Positions 37,596 to 47,296 of a stretch of DNA of 64,000 nt are shown one piece after another (the first letter of the stretch is position 1; every line of letters starts with the position of its first letter). The notes under the pieces are model-generated. The model searched no databases and had not been told where the DNA came from. It saw only the letters and a program-made list of their open reading frames with translations. Origin of the DNA: Arsenophonus apicola (lineage in GTDB: Bacteria > Pseudomonadota > Gammaproteobacteria > Enterobacterales > Enterobacteriaceae); NCBI RefSeq assembly GCF_020268605.1, contig NZ_CP084222.1, forward strand, positions 3,224,001-3,288,000, written 5' to 3'. Position numbers and translations under genes: made by a program.

Positions 37596-38553
37596 AGGTT
37601 TATTTTCTGCCTTTTTATTGTTATTAATCGGCCTGTTCAACAATCCGGTCTGGGCCGCTTGTAGCGCCACCATGCAGAATGCCTCATTTGGTAGCCAGAG
37701 TTCTTTTGTCATCAATAGTACCGTGCAAACTACCTCGGCTAATCTGGTTGTCACCTGCGGGGTAGTACTGGCTTCCTTGTTAACCACCGATACTATCTCA
37801 GCCAAACTGAATAGTGCTTCAAGCAGCAGCGGCACACAAGCGGCGATGAAAAATACTGCCAATGCCGATCTCGAACCGATTAATATGTGTAAAGCTTCTA
37901 ACTGCGCCACCACTACCCCGATTGGCAGTACCATCAATTATTTATCCACAGATCTGATTTCATTATTAGGCGGCAACGTATTTACTATTCCGATCTATTT
38001 TCAAACTGTCACCGGCCAGAATTTATCGGCCGGCACTTATAATGTAACGCTAAATCTGACCATCAACTGGAATATTTGTGGGCTATTAGGTATTGGTAAT
38101 GTCTGCTTAAATCAACAAACCGGCAGCACTATCCTCTCGCCTACCGTCACCTTGATCGTAACCAATGATTGCTCAACTATCACAGCCCCTAACATTAATT
38201 TTGGTACTGCGCCATTACTCAGCAGCTTTCCTAATGTATCGCAAACCATCTCTATCACCTGCACTAAAGGCAGTCTCTACAATGTTAGCATCAATAATGG
38301 CCTCAATGCCGTTAACAATGTGCGCAATATGAAAAATGGTAGTAATTTGATTAGTTATGATATTTATCAAGGTACCACTACTACCCGCTGGGGATCGAGT
38401 GGTAGCGAATTATGGTCGAGTGCCAATTCCACCACTGTCAGTGCTGATCAACTGACTCGTACCTACAATTATGTGGCGAAAATTCTTAGTGGCCAAAATA
38501 CGCCAACTAGCGGTAACTATACTGATACACTGGTGGTTAATGTTGCTTTTTAG
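37588..38553 (+). CDS. Csu-type tip adhesin with two spore coat U domains
   Basis: The 321-residue protein has a signal peptide (to VWAAC). It has two related halves: the first begins CSATMQNASFGSQSSFV, the second begins NDCSTITAPNINFGTAPLL near residue 190 and closes with SGNYTDTLVVNVAF. Two-domain spore-coat-U proteins at the end of Csu operons are tip adhesins (CsuE type), which bind abiotic or hydrophobic surfaces. The gene is intact although the chaperone and usher it needs are broken. It overlaps the usher stop by 8 bp. Confidence 0.85.
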   Translation: MNKGLFSAFLLLLIGLFNNPVWAACSATMQNASFGSQSSFVINSTVQTTSANLVVTCGVVLASLLTTDTISAKLNSASSSSGTQAAMKNTANADLEPINMCKASNCATTTPIGSTINYLSTDLISLLGGNVFTIPIYFQTVTGQNLSAGTYNVTLNLTINWNICGLLGIGNVCLNQQTGSTILSPTVTLIVTNDCSTITAPNINFGTAPLLSSFPNVSQTISITCTKGSLYNVSINNGLNAVNNVRNMKNGSNLISYDIYQGTTTTRWGSSGSELWSSANSTTVSADQLTRTYNYVAKILSGQNTPTSGNYTDTLVVNVAF

Positions 38554-38566
38554 AATAGAATAATGA

Positions 38567-38599
38567 CAGGCGCCAAATTTAATAACCTGTTGACGCCTG
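38567..38599. terminator. Hairpin between the convergent tip adhesin and ugd genes
   Basis: CAGGCG (38567-38572) pairs with CGCCTG (38594-38599) around a 21-base loop in the 60-bp convergent gap. The long loop and lack of a U-tract make it a weak candidate. Confidence 0.3.
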
Positions 38600-38613
38600 A
38601 ATAGTGATGAAAA

Positions 38614-39780
38614 TTAATCGTGACCAAATAGATCGCGGGTATAGACTTTATCTTTGACATCTTCCAGTTCAGGCACCAATCTATTAGCCAAAATAATATC
38701 GCACTGAGCTTTAAAGTCGGCTAAATTGGTGATCACTTTGGAGTGAAAGAACTCATTTTGTTGTAAAACCGGCTCATAAACCACCACTTCGATTCCTTTC
38801 GCTTTAATGCGTTTCATCACTCCTTGTACCGCAGAAGCGCGAAAATTATCCGAACCAGCTTTCATCACTAAACGATAAACACCCACTTTTTGCGGATTTT
38901 GACTAATGATCGTCTCGGCAATGTAATCTTTACGCGTTCGATTGGATTCGACGATTGCATTAATCAAATTGTTTGGCACATCATCATAGTTAGCGAGTAA
39001 CTGCTTAGTGTCTTTTGGCAAACAATAACCACCATAACCAAAAGAGGGGTTGTTATAGTGGCTGCCAATACGTGGATCCAGTGAAACACCTTCAATAATT
39101 TGGCGACTATCCAGTCCGCGACTATGAGCGTAAGTATCTAATTCATTAAAAAAGGCAACCCGCATCGCCAGATAGGTATTGGCAAATAATTTTATCGCTT
39201 CTGCCTCGGTAGCATCGGTAAACAATACTGCAACATCCTTTTTCAGCGCACCTTCTAATAACAAATCGGCAAAAATCTTGGCGCGCTCAGAACGTTCTCC
39301 TACCACAATCCGAGAAGGATATAGATTGTCATATAGCGCTCTGCCTTCACGTAAAAATTCTGGTGAAAAAATGATATTTTTATACCCTTTTTCTTGCTGC
39401 AAACGGGCAACAAAACCCACCGGGATGGTTGACTTAATAACAATGGTAGCGGCTGGATTAATGTGGTTTACATCATCAATTACCGCTTCAACGGAACAAG
39501 TATTAAAATAATTAGTTTTGGCATCATAATCAGTCGGGGTAGCAACAATCACATAATCTGCCCCCTGGTAAGCCTGTTGTTTATCCGTCGTTGCCCTAAA
39601 ATTTAGTTCTTTTTCTGTCAGAAACCTTTCAATTTCTTTATCCACTATGGGTGATTGCTGGTTATTTAGCATCGCAACTTTTTCAGCAATAATATCTAAC
39701 GCCACCACTTCATGATGCTGCGCTAACAACATCGCATTCGACAGGCCAACATAACCTGTTCCTGCAATAGCAATTTTCAA
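38614..39780 (-). CDS. ugd: UDP-glucose 6-dehydrogenase
   Basis: The 388-residue enzyme oxidises UDP-glucose to UDP-glucuronate with two NAD+. It opens with the Rossmann motif KIAIAGTGYVGLSNAMLLAQ. It has IIFSPEFLREGRALYDNLYPS, and the catalytic cysteine in FGYGGYCLPKDTKQLL. The length equals the short enterobacterial Ugd type. It lies 30 bp after the epimerase gene on the same strand, so the two form an operon. UDP-glucuronate feeds capsule, LPS or aminoarabinose synthesis; the partner gene points to UDP-galacturonate. Confidence 0.95.
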   Translation of the reverse strand: MKIAIAGTGYVGLSNAMLLAQHHEVVALDIIAEKVAMLNNQQSPIVDKEIERFLTEKELNFRATTDKQQAYQGADYVIVATPTDYDAKTNYFNTCSVEAVIDDVNHINPAATIVIKSTIPVGFVARLQQEKGYKNIIFSPEFLREGRALYDNLYPSRIVVGERSERAKIFADLLLEGALKKDVAVLFTDATEAEAIKLFANTYLAMRVAFFNELDTYAHSRGLDSRQIIEGVSLDPRIGSHYNNPSFGYGGYCLPKDTKQLLANYDDVPNNLINAIVESNRTRKDYIAETIISQNPQKVGVYRLVMKAGSDNFRASAVQGVMKRIKAKGIEVVVYEPVLQQNEFFHSKVITNLADFKAQCDIILANRLVPELEDVKDKVYTRDLFGHD

Positions 39781-39810
39781 AACTAACCTCTCAAATATTT
39801 AGGATCCAGG

Positions 39811-40806
39811 CTAAACGCGATAATAAGTCCGATACCAGTCAACAAACGCTTTTACCCCTTCTTTAATCGAAATCTGTGGCCGATAACCGGTTAACGAAAA
39901 TAAATCTTTGGTATCGGCCCAAGTGGTATGAACATCACCGGCTTGCATTGGCAACATATTTTTAATCGCTTTTTTTCCTAATGCCTGCTCGAGGGCGGAA
40001 ATAAAATCCAATAATTTTATTGGCTGACCGTTACCAATATTATAAATACGATAAGGCGCATCACTGTTAACCGTTAAAGATCTGTCGGTCTTTTTTGGTG
40101 GAATGATATCAGCAATTGATAATATTCCTGCAACAATATCTTCAACAAAAGTAAAGTCGCGGCTCAGATCGCCATTATTATATACATCAATCGGCTTCAT
40201 CTCCAAAATAGCTTTAGTGAATTTAAATAACGCCATATCTGGCCGTCCCCAAGGACCATAAACAGTAAAAAAGCGTAACCCGGTAGTTGGCAAATTATAC
40301 AGATGAGAGTAAGCATGCGCCATTAACTCATTGGCTCTTTTAGTGGCCGCATAGAGAGAGATCGGATGATCAACGGACATATCGGTAGAACAAGGAAATT
40401 GATTATTCATACCATATACTGAACTGGAAGAAGCATAGATAAGATGGGGGATCTGGCCATAGTAACAACCTTCTAATATAGATAAGAAACCGGTTAAATT
40501 ACTATCCGCATAAGCAAAAGGATCCTTTAACGAGTAGCGAACACCTGCCTGCGCAGCAAGATGAATTACCCGATCAAATTTGCCTAAGGTAATCACTTCA
40601 ATCACTTTTTCACGTTCAATAATGTCCAGCCGCAAAAATTGAAATTGCGAATAAATCGTTAAGCGTTCCAGGCGGGCTTTTTTTAAATCAGGATCATAAT
40701 AGTGATTCAGATTATCCAGACCAACCACCTGATGACCATTTTGTAATAAACGCTGACATAGAGTAAATCCAATAAAACCGGCACATCCTGTTATTAAATA
40801 TTTCAT
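39811..40806 (-). CDS. UDP-glucuronate 4-epimerase (extended SDR)
   Basis: The 331-residue protein has the GxxGxxG motif in TGCAGFIGFTLCQRLLQNGH. It has the LDNLNHYYDPDLKKARLERL segment typical of UDP-glucuronate epimerases, the SSSVYGMN serine, and the YAATKRANE Tyr/Lys pair of the SDR catalytic site. RFFTVYGPWGRPDMALFKF is another mark of this group rather than of GalE. It would turn UDP-GlcA, made by the next gene's product, into UDP-GalA for surface polysaccharide. The choice between this and a close SDR epimerase is by motif memory. Confidence 0.85.
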   Translation of the reverse strand: MKYLITGCAGFIGFTLCQRLLQNGHQVVGLDNLNHYYDPDLKKARLERLTIYSQFQFLRLDIIEREKVIEVITLGKFDRVIHLAAQAGVRYSLKDPFAYADSNLTGFLSILEGCYYGQIPHLIYASSSSVYGMNNQFPCSTDMSVDHPISLYAATKRANELMAHAYSHLYNLPTTGLRFFTVYGPWGRPDMALFKFTKAILEMKPIDVYNNGDLSRDFTFVEDIVAGILSIADIIPPKKTDRSLTVNSDAPYRIYNIGNGQPIKLLDFISALEQALGKKAIKNMLPMQAGDVHTTWADTKDLFSLTGYRPQISIKEGVKAFVDWYRTYYRV

Positions 40807-40968
40807 AGCTTTTTAGCTTCTACAGAGAAATGAAAAATATTTATCTTTTGTGTAGCACAAAAGCGCATCCGGGACTTATTTCCTTCGCCAACATATACAA
40901 TTAGTCAATAATAAAAAGAAGTGCAAATTCAGCACAGCTAAAGTTAGATCAAGAGCCTAATCAGTAGA

Positions 40969-41976
40969 TTAAAAACCCGCCAATACCAGCTTGCCCCAAA
41001 CCTTGCCACTCGCTATCCTTTGATGAGCAAGTCGTAAATTTTCAGCACTAATTTTACCCATTTCTTCGCTGATGGTAGTTTTTAATATCCCTTGATCAAT
41101 CAATTCGGCCACGCGTTGCAATAATTGATGCTGTTTGATCATATCTCTGGTTTGAAAAACAGGCCGCGTAAACATAAATTCCCAATGCAATGAAAGGGCT
41201 TTACGTTTCATTGGCATAATATCTAAGGTTTTAGGATCATCGATTAAGGCTAATTTTCCTTGTGGAATAAGAATATCCAACACCTGCTGATAATAATCAT
41301 CACTGTGAGTTAATGAAGCCACATAGTCGACATGCTGAATACCTAACGCAACAAGTTGTTGGCTAAAAGGTTTTTTATGATCAATAACCGCATGTGCCCC
41401 TAGCTCACTAACCCATTGTTGTGTTTCCGACCGTGAAGCGGTGGCTAAAACGCGCAACTTTGTCAGCTGGCGCGCTAATTGGATCAGCATCGAACCAACA
41501 CCGCCAGCGGCGCCAAAAATTAATATAGACCTACCGGCAGCGCCATTCTCCGCTACCGCTAACCGGTCAAATAACAGTTCCCAAGCGGTAATTGAGGTTA
41601 ATGGCAAAGCGGCTGCTTGAACGGCAGTTAACAATTTTGGTTTATGGCCGACAATGCGCTCATCGACTAGTCCATATTCGGCATAACATCCGGGCCGATC
41701 AATTGAACCGGCATAATAGACCCAATCGCCAGGTTTAAATAACGTGACCTCACTACCAACAGACTCCACCACACCACAAGCATCCCAACCTAAAATACGT
41801 GGCACATTAGGCTTTTCACGCTGGCGGATTTTGCAATCTACCGGATTTACCGCAATAGCCGCAATTTTTACCAACAGATCACGCGGCTGTGGTTGGGGCT
41901 TTGCTAACTCGGTTTCATAAAGTGAATGTATATCGCTCAGTGGTAGGGTAGGATCAGTAAAAACAATCGCTTTCAT
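40969..41976 (-). CDS. Zinc-type alcohol dehydrogenase-like / quinone oxidoreductase-family protein
   Basis: From the ATG at 41976, preceded by GGAGTC, the product is 335 residues starting MKAIVFTDPTLP; an open frame extends 11 codons upstream. It has the MDR-family GroES-like domain (VKIAAIAVNPVDCKIRQRE, LGWDACGVVESVGSEV, FKPGDWVYYAG) and the NAD(P) fold with FGAAGGVGSMLIQLARQL. The typical zinc-ligand cluster of classical alcohol dehydrogenases is not obvious, so the reductase is likely zinc-independent. The substrate is unknown. It is a single gene with no clear operon partner. Confidence 0.8.
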   Translation of the reverse strand: MKAIVFTDPTLPLSDIHSLYETELAKPQPQPRDLLVKIAAIAVNPVDCKIRQREKPNVPRILGWDACGVVESVGSEVTLFKPGDWVYYAGSIDRPGCYAEYGLVDERIVGHKPKLLTAVQAAALPLTSITAWELLFDRLAVAENGAAGRSILIFGAAGGVGSMLIQLARQLTKLRVLATASRSETQQWVSELGAHAVIDHKKPFSQQLVALGIQHVDYVASLTHSDDYYQQVLDILIPQGKLALIDDPKTLDIMPMKRKALSLHWEFMFTRPVFQTRDMIKQHQLLQRVAELIDQGILKTTISEEMGKISAENLRLAHQRIASGKVWGKLVLAGF

Positions 41977-42114
41977 TGCTGACTCCATAAAGCAACAAAT
42001 TTCAATCAATAAAAGGAAAAGTGAATATATTGTGATGATAGAAAATTATGCCAATTCCTTGCATGCTAATAAATTTATATGCGTCCCAAATATCAGCAAC
42101 TTAAAAATAATTTA

Positions 42115-43977
42115 TTAAAACAACCCTTTATCTCTTAAAATATGCGCATCAAATTTACGTCGGGTAAAACCGCTTCGATCAAAAAATTCCAAAATCTGCA
42201 CCGCTAATTTTCGCCCTATTGCTAATTCATCGCGAAAATTGGCGACCGTAATGGCACCTTCGCGATGATTATAATGCCGGATAATGGCGGCAAATTGCTG
42301 TATTTGTAGATTATGATAATAACGATCTGACACAATAGCGGTAATTAAACCCATTTTTGCCGCTTTTCGCAGCAAATGGCGAACGATGTCTTCATCTTGC
42401 TGAATTTTTACCGCTAATTCCCGTACCCACCAAGGCTGTTCTGCCACAAAGTAGGGCTCTAACTGTTGCCATAATTGCGCCTGTTGCCGATCAAATACTA
42501 AACTATGTTCGGCTAAATGGAGCCAGCCATGGGTTTGCATAACCTTTTTTTCATCAACCAGTTGCCGGAGTAGGGTAAACACCAGCTCATCATTCAACCC
42601 AGGTAAAGCCATGCGTTTTAAGCGGGCCCGACCCAGGCCTAGCTGATCAGCATGATTTTGATGATACTCAGCTAATGTTTGTACCAAATGCTGTTTAGCC
42701 TGCTCGGCATTAACTTGAGAAAGGGCAATATTGTTAACTATAAGCACATCAAATTGCGCAACTAACGCTTGTAATGCGGAACTCGTTAGTTGACGCGCCC
42801 AACCATAATCGCTAAGTGATAATTCACCGTTTGGTAGCTGAAATGCCAAATTTTCTTTATCGCCTATCATATTAGCCAACTGCGATAACCAACAAAGGAA
42901 AGTGGCTTGGCGTTTACCACGACGCGGCGAATGAAGTTTTATTACCCGCGCACCAGCAAGAGTACGTTGAGCACTAATATCACGCAAGACTAAATGATCA
43001 TTATCCACCAGCCATAAAGGCTTATCGAAGGATAACTCAGCTAGTAATGGTTTGTCTGATGGTTGGTTTAATAAAGCGATACGTCCGGTCACATGACTGG
43101 CAGCATGATAGAGATGTAATGGTTGCCAATTTTTTAAACATTCATTGGCTTCAACTTCAACCAGCACCTTATTAACCGCAAACACCGGCTGTTCACTTAA
43201 CAACCAATCGCCACGAGAAATCTGTTTTTTGCTAATATCACCGGTCAGATTTAAAGCAATCCGCTCACCGGCTTGTGCCTGTGAAACCAGTTGATTTTGC
43301 GCATGCAATCGCCGAATTTTAACTTGCTTATCTATTCCGGTTAACCATAGGGTATCACCAATAGAAACTTGGCCAGACAAAGCTGTGCCAGTTACGACTA
43401 TACCTGCACCTTTGACATTAAACACACGATCGATCGCTAAACGAAATCGATGACCAAGTTTGGCATGCTGGCCTATCTGACCGTGTAATATTTGCAAATG
43501 TGATCGCAATAAAGAAATGCCTTCACCAGTCAAGCTAGAAGTGACAAAACAAGGTACCTGCAACCAGCCATGCTCTGCCAACAATTGTGAAATTGCCAAT
43601 TGTACCGCTTGAACCTGCTTAGCGGAGACACGATCAGCTTTAGTCAATACAGTAATTACCTGTGGGCGACCTATTAAACGTAAAATAGCCAGGTGTTCTC
43701 TGGTTTGCGCCATAATGCCATCATCACAAGCTACGATCAGCAATATATGGGATATGCCACCAATACCAGCCAACATATTAGCGAGAAACTTTTCATGACC
43801 GGGAACATCAACAAAACCGATTGAACTGCCATCTGCTTGGGGCCAATAGGCAAAGCCAAGATCAATCGTCATGCCGCGTTTTTTTTCTTCAGGTAAATGT
43901 AGTGTATTAATCCCTGTCAAGGCTTGAATCAGGGCAGTTTTTCCATGGTCAACATGACCCGCGGTAGCAAAAATCAT
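42115..43977 (-). CDS. selB: Selenocysteine-specific elongation factor SelB
   Basis: The 620-residue GTPase delivers Sec-tRNA(Sec) to in-frame UGA codons by binding the SECIS hairpin. The G motifs are GHVDHGKTAL (residues 7-16), DVPGHEKF and TKAD. EF-Tu-like domains follow with the FNVKGAGIVVTGTALSG motif. Four C-terminal winged-helix modules then end near FFDRSGFTRRKFDAHILRDK. The start overlaps the selA stop by 4 bases (ATGA), which indicates translational coupling. It lies in the same cluster as fdoG, which has a Sec codon. No selC or selD is visible in the window. Confidence 0.95.
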   Translation of the reverse strand: MIFATAGHVDHGKTALIQALTGINTLHLPEEKKRGMTIDLGFAYWPQADGSSIGFVDVPGHEKFLANMLAGIGGISHILLIVACDDGIMAQTREHLAILRLIGRPQVITVLTKADRVSAKQVQAVQLAISQLLAEHGWLQVPCFVTSSLTGEGISLLRSHLQILHGQIGQHAKLGHRFRLAIDRVFNVKGAGIVVTGTALSGQVSIGDTLWLTGIDKQVKIRRLHAQNQLVSQAQAGERIALNLTGDISKKQISRGDWLLSEQPVFAVNKVLVEVEANECLKNWQPLHLYHAASHVTGRIALLNQPSDKPLLAELSFDKPLWLVDNDHLVLRDISAQRTLAGARVIKLHSPRRGKRQATFLCWLSQLANMIGDKENLAFQLPNGELSLSDYGWARQLTSSALQALVAQFDVLIVNNIALSQVNAEQAKQHLVQTLAEYHQNHADQLGLGRARLKRMALPGLNDELVFTLLRQLVDEKKVMQTHGWLHLAEHSLVFDRQQAQLWQQLEPYFVAEQPWWVRELAVKIQQDEDIVRHLLRKAAKMGLITAIVSDRYYHNLQIQQFAAIIRHYNHREGAITVANFRDELAIGRKLAVQILEFFDRSGFTRRKFDAHILRDKGLF

Positions 43978-45368
43978 TGTGTTAATAAAACCTGTAATAA
44001 CTTAGCCTCATCATCAAGGCAGCGTAAGTCAAGCCATAAGCGGCCAGCGGAAATCCTACCAATAATTGGGGTAGCTAATTGTCGCCATTGACGAGACAAC
44101 GAGACTAATTGATTATGTTTATTATTTTTAGGCGTAAATGTTATTGCCCAACTAGCCAGACGTTCATTTGGCAGTGAACCACTACCAATCTGGGAAAAAC
44201 AGGCTTCATCGTTAACACTAAATTGGTCACCATAGTGATGCTTTATCGGCTCAATAAGCCGCCGGGCCAATTTGCGAATTTCCGCTTGCGGTCGTGTCAA
44301 AAAGTTAAGGGTGGGTAACGAAGTTGTCACTTTTTCGCCATGCTGGTAGATCCGCAATGTGGCCTCTAGGGCAGCTAAGGTCATTTTATCCGCTCGTAAC
44401 GCGCGTTTTAATGGATGTTGTTGAATGGCGTCAATCCAACATTTTTTGCCCAAAATAATTCCTGCCTGTGGGCCACCAAGTAATTTATCACCTGAAATAG
44501 AGACCAGATCAACGCCTTGTGCCAGATAGTGTTGCGGCATAGGCTCAGCCGGTAAACCATATTGGGTCATATCAATCAAAGCACCACTGCCTACATCAAT
44601 CGCAGTAGCAATGTTATATTCAGTACCAAGTTGAGCGAGTTGCTGACCTTCAACCTCAGCGGTAAAACCTAAGATACGGTAATTACTGGTGTGGACTTTC
44701 ATTAACAGAGCCGTCTCTTCATTTATTGCACGCTGGTAATCTTGCAGATAAGTTCGATTCGTTGTTCCTACCTCCACCAGCTGACAACCCGCCTGTTTCA
44801 TTACCTCTGGCACGCGAAATGCTCCACCAATTTCGACCAATTCTCCTCGCGACACAATAACTTGTCGTCCCGCTGCGATGGTTGCTAACATTAATAACAC
44901 TGCGGCAGCATTATTATTGACAATACAAGCATCTTCCGCACCGGTTAGTTCACAAAGTAAATCAGCTATTATACGATCTCGATGTCCACGTACCGCGTCA
45001 TCAAGCGTATATTCTAAAGTCACTGGATAGCGCATCACTCGAGTCACCGCTTCAATCGCTTCTTCTGCCATTAACGCACGACCCAAATTAGTATGTAACA
45101 CTGTACCGGTTAAATTAAAAACTGGCCGCAAGCCAGAACTCTGCTGCCGTTGGAGTTGATGAGTAAGTGCAGCAATCCAATCACTTTGCCACACAGGTAA
45201 GCATTGCTGTTGTTTTATTTGCTCCCGTGCATGCTGCTGCATATTGCGTAATATCTTTGTTACTTGAGTTCGACCATAACCTTCTATCAAGGATAAAACC
45301 GACGCTTCATTCAGTAAATAATCGATGGCCGGTAACTGACGATATAATGAAGTAACATCTTTGGACAT
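43974..45368 (-). CDS. selA: L-seryl-tRNA(Sec) selenium transferase SelA
   Basis: The 464-residue PLP enzyme converts Ser-tRNA(Sec) to Sec-tRNA(Sec) using selenophosphate. Seen are RPVFNLTGTVLHTNLGRALM near residue 80, the EDACIVNNNAAAVLLML segment, and SISGDKLLGGPQAGII with the PLP-binding lysine. The length is normal. It lies 19 bp after fdhE and overlaps selB, so fdhE-selA-selB looks like one transcription unit. Confidence 0.96.
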   Translation of the reverse strand: MSKDVTSLYRQLPAIDYLLNEASVLSLIEGYGRTQVTKILRNMQQHAREQIKQQQCLPVWQSDWIAALTHQLQRQQSSGLRPVFNLTGTVLHTNLGRALMAEEAIEAVTRVMRYPVTLEYTLDDAVRGHRDRIIADLLCELTGAEDACIVNNNAAAVLLMLATIAAGRQVIVSRGELVEIGGAFRVPEVMKQAGCQLVEVGTTNRTYLQDYQRAINEETALLMKVHTSNYRILGFTAEVEGQQLAQLGTEYNIATAIDVGSGALIDMTQYGLPAEPMPQHYLAQGVDLVSISGDKLLGGPQAGIILGKKCWIDAIQQHPLKRALRADKMTLAALEATLRIYQHGEKVTTSLPTLNFLTRPQAEIRKLARRLIEPIKHHYGDQFSVNDEACFSQIGSGSLPNERLASWAITFTPKNNKHNQLVSLSRQWRQLATPIIGRISAGRLWLDLRCLDDEAKLLQVLLTQ

Positions 45369-45387
45369 AACCGATTAAAACCTTAAC

Positions 45388-46320
45388 TTATTCACAAGGA
45401 AATAAAAATGGATTAATACTGCTACGGGCAAATCCCTCTTCTTCCAATTTAGCATCCAGGATCAAGGAAGCCAGATCATCAGCAACCGCATCAACCTTCG
45501 CATCTTGTTCCTGATAAAGAATTTTTAAATAACTACCACAATCACCACAACTCTCAGCCTTAATCGCCGCATATTCACTGGCTAAAGACCAATAATCTAA
45601 TTCTTTTGTTTGCTCACAATTACTACATTTTATCCGTACAACATGCCATTCAGTTTCACACAAATTACAATGCAAATAACGCAAGCCTTGATGGGTTCCT
45701 ATTTGCACAACACTAGAAACTGGAATGCTGCCACATACTGGACAAAATTGACGATGTTCACCATTTTCAGCGGTTGCCTTACCTGGGATTTGACTGGCCA
45801 TTTGTGCCCAAAACAAGGAAAGTGCCGCCCAAATAAAGAGCGCTTGTTCTGAGGGTACTCGGCTAAATTCACCATTGAGTAATGCTGTTGCCATCAACTC
45901 CAGTTCATGTATAGAAACTTTGGTCAAATTTTCTAATGCGGGCTTTACCTGTTCAGGTACCACCGGAACCAACTCAGCAATTAAAGAGGCAAATAATTTG
46001 TGCCAATGGTCAGTACGGATGAAAGTTTTACAATCTAATGGCGGTTTATTGGCTTTCATCGATTGTTGGAGGATAGCCTTGATATCCATCATCAAAGGAT
46101 GTTTATAGAGTGCATTTTGTTGAGCGCGAGTAACATGAGCGGCAAATAGCAGATATTCACTAAATGGATTTTCTGGCGTCGCTAATGATTGAAAACGTTC
46201 AGCCCGGGATTGATATAGATTGTTTAAATCTGGAAATAATACCGGCGGGATATAACTGATGCCATTTTTGGCTAGCTCATTTTTACCTATCTCTTCTTTA
46301 GGTAAAATCCTAATGCTCAT
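45388..46320 (-). CDS. fdhE: Formate dehydrogenase accessory protein FdhE
   Basis: The 310-residue cytosolic protein starts MSIRILPKEEIGK, close to E. coli FdhE. Four CxxC motifs lie in the C-terminal third: CPVCGSIP, CNLCETEW, CSNCEQTK and CGDCGSYL. These form the rubredoxin-like iron sites of the family. FdhE is needed for activity of respiratory formate dehydrogenases after their export signal is engaged. It follows fdoI after a hairpin terminator and leads into selA. Confidence 0.94.
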   Translation of the reverse strand: MSIRILPKEEIGKNELAKNGISYIPPVLFPDLNNLYQSRAERFQSLATPENPFSEYLLFAAHVTRAQQNALYKHPLMMDIKAILQQSMKANKPPLDCKTFIRTDHWHKLFASLIAELVPVVPEQVKPALENLTKVSIHELELMATALLNGEFSRVPSEQALFIWAALSLFWAQMASQIPGKATAENGEHRQFCPVCGSIPVSSVVQIGTHQGLRYLHCNLCETEWHVVRIKCSNCEQTKELDYWSLASEYAAIKAESCGDCGSYLKILYQEQDAKVDAVADDLASLILDAKLEEEGFARSSINPFLFPCE

Positions 46321-46417
46321 AGATGCACTCTCTTTAATGATTTATTTTACCATTATTGCCCAATAAATCTCAGAATAGACCAAAAGCGAACAGGGATCTA
46401 TAAACGGCTTAATAACA

Positions 46418-46444
46418 TAAAAAAGCAGAATATAATTATTCTGC
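46418..46444 (-). terminator. Intrinsic terminator after fdoI
   Basis: GCAGAATA (46425-46432) pairs with TATTCTGC (46437-46444) around a 4-base loop. On the minus strand the stem is followed at once by six T residues. It lies about 30 bp after the fdoI stop and separates fdoGHI from fdhE-selA-selB. Confidence 0.75.
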
Positions 46445-46473
46445 CCCTGTTATTACTATTCGAAGAAACGCTG

Positions 46474-47124
46474 TTAACCGCTCTTTTCTTGCCGAGGCTT
46501 CTCTCTTCTAACAATCTCTCGATACCATCGTGGATGATGTTTTTTCGCCCATGCGCGGGTTACCCATCCTTCAACCATTGCACGAATAGAGCCTTTTACC
46601 CATATAGCGGCATAAATATGAATAATAATTGTCATTATTAGATCAATCGCCGCAACAGAATGAAGAAGCAAGGCCAAACGAATAATCGGGATGGGAAAAT
46701 AGTCGGCAAAATAAGGCCGCCAAATAATAATACCGCTAACCAAAAGTAAAAACAGGCAAACGGTTGCTAGCCAAAATACCCCTTTTTGGCCTAAATTATA
46801 TTGACCAACATCACCTGCTTCTTCATTTTTCAAAATTTTGCCAATATTTTTTGCCCAAACAATATCTTGTTTTTCAATAAAATTATGTTTGAAATATCTA
46901 ACAAACATGCCAACAAATAGTACAAACATCACTGTACCCAACCATGGATGCAGCACTCTGGCAAGTTGTGGTGTCCCCAAAATATTCATCAACCAGTTTA
47001 GCGATGGAAAGAAAAAACCTAAGCCGCTAATTGCCGTAAATAAAAAAAAGATAACCATTAGCCAGTGATTGATTCTTACACTGGCAGAGTAGCGGATAAT
47101 TTTTTCAGTCGGTTTTTTTATCAT
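46474..47124 (-). CDS. fdoI: Formate dehydrogenase-O cytochrome b556 subunit
   Basis: The 216-residue protein has four membrane helices with haem-ligating histidines: IRYSASVRINHWLMVIFF, VLHPWLGTVMFV, and LLLHSVAAIDLIMTIIIHIY. It anchors the complex and passes electrons from formate to menaquinone. The ATG at 47124 lies inside the ancestral fdoH tail, which would have ended at 47105, so the two genes once overlapped by 20 bases. An IS605-type element now sits 120 bp upstream inside fdoH. Expression may depend on reading through the element. Confidence 0.95.
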   Translation of the reverse strand: MIKKPTEKIIRYSASVRINHWLMVIFFLFTAISGLGFFFPSLNWLMNILGTPQLARVLHPWLGTVMFVLFVGMFVRYFKHNFIEKQDIVWAKNIGKILKNEEAGDVGQYNLGQKGVFWLATVCLFLLLVSGIIIWRPYFADYFPIPIIRLALLLHSVAAIDLIMTIIIHIYAAIWVKGSIRAMVEGWVTRAWAKKHHPRWYREIVRREKPRQEKSG

Positions 47125-47245
47125 CAGTTATCCCCCTTTTTTTATTCACCAATTTCTCGCTTTTTTCTGACCTTGCATCATCTCTATTTGGCGGTTTTTG
47201 CGCTTCATCCTCATCAGAAACACGATTTGGCCCCACAGTCAGATA
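47105..47245 (-). pseudogene. Detached 3' tail of fdoH (46 codons)
   Basis: Directly beyond the IS end the minus strand reads YLTVGPNRVSDEDE and 32 more codons to TGA at 47105-47107. This is the FdoH-type C-terminal tail, rich in Asp, Glu, Lys and Arg. It joins exactly to the FFH codons on the other side of the element to restore FFHYLTVGPN. The tail is cut off from any start. Confidence 0.9.
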
Positions 47246-47254
47246 TTGACATCC

Positions 47255-47290
47255 TCCCCCACCTTCACACTTCGTGACTCAGGAGGGGGA
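47255..47290 (-). repeat. Subterminal hairpin at the tnpB-side end of the IS
   Basis: A 10-bp stem with one A-A mismatch (47255-47264 with 47281-47290) begins just after the tnpB stop. In this family it is recognised by TnpA. The same region, with the tnpB 3' end, usually encodes the omega/reRNA that guides TnpB; that RNA is inferred here from family knowledge, not seen. Confidence 0.65.
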
Positions 47291-47296
47291 TTCCCG

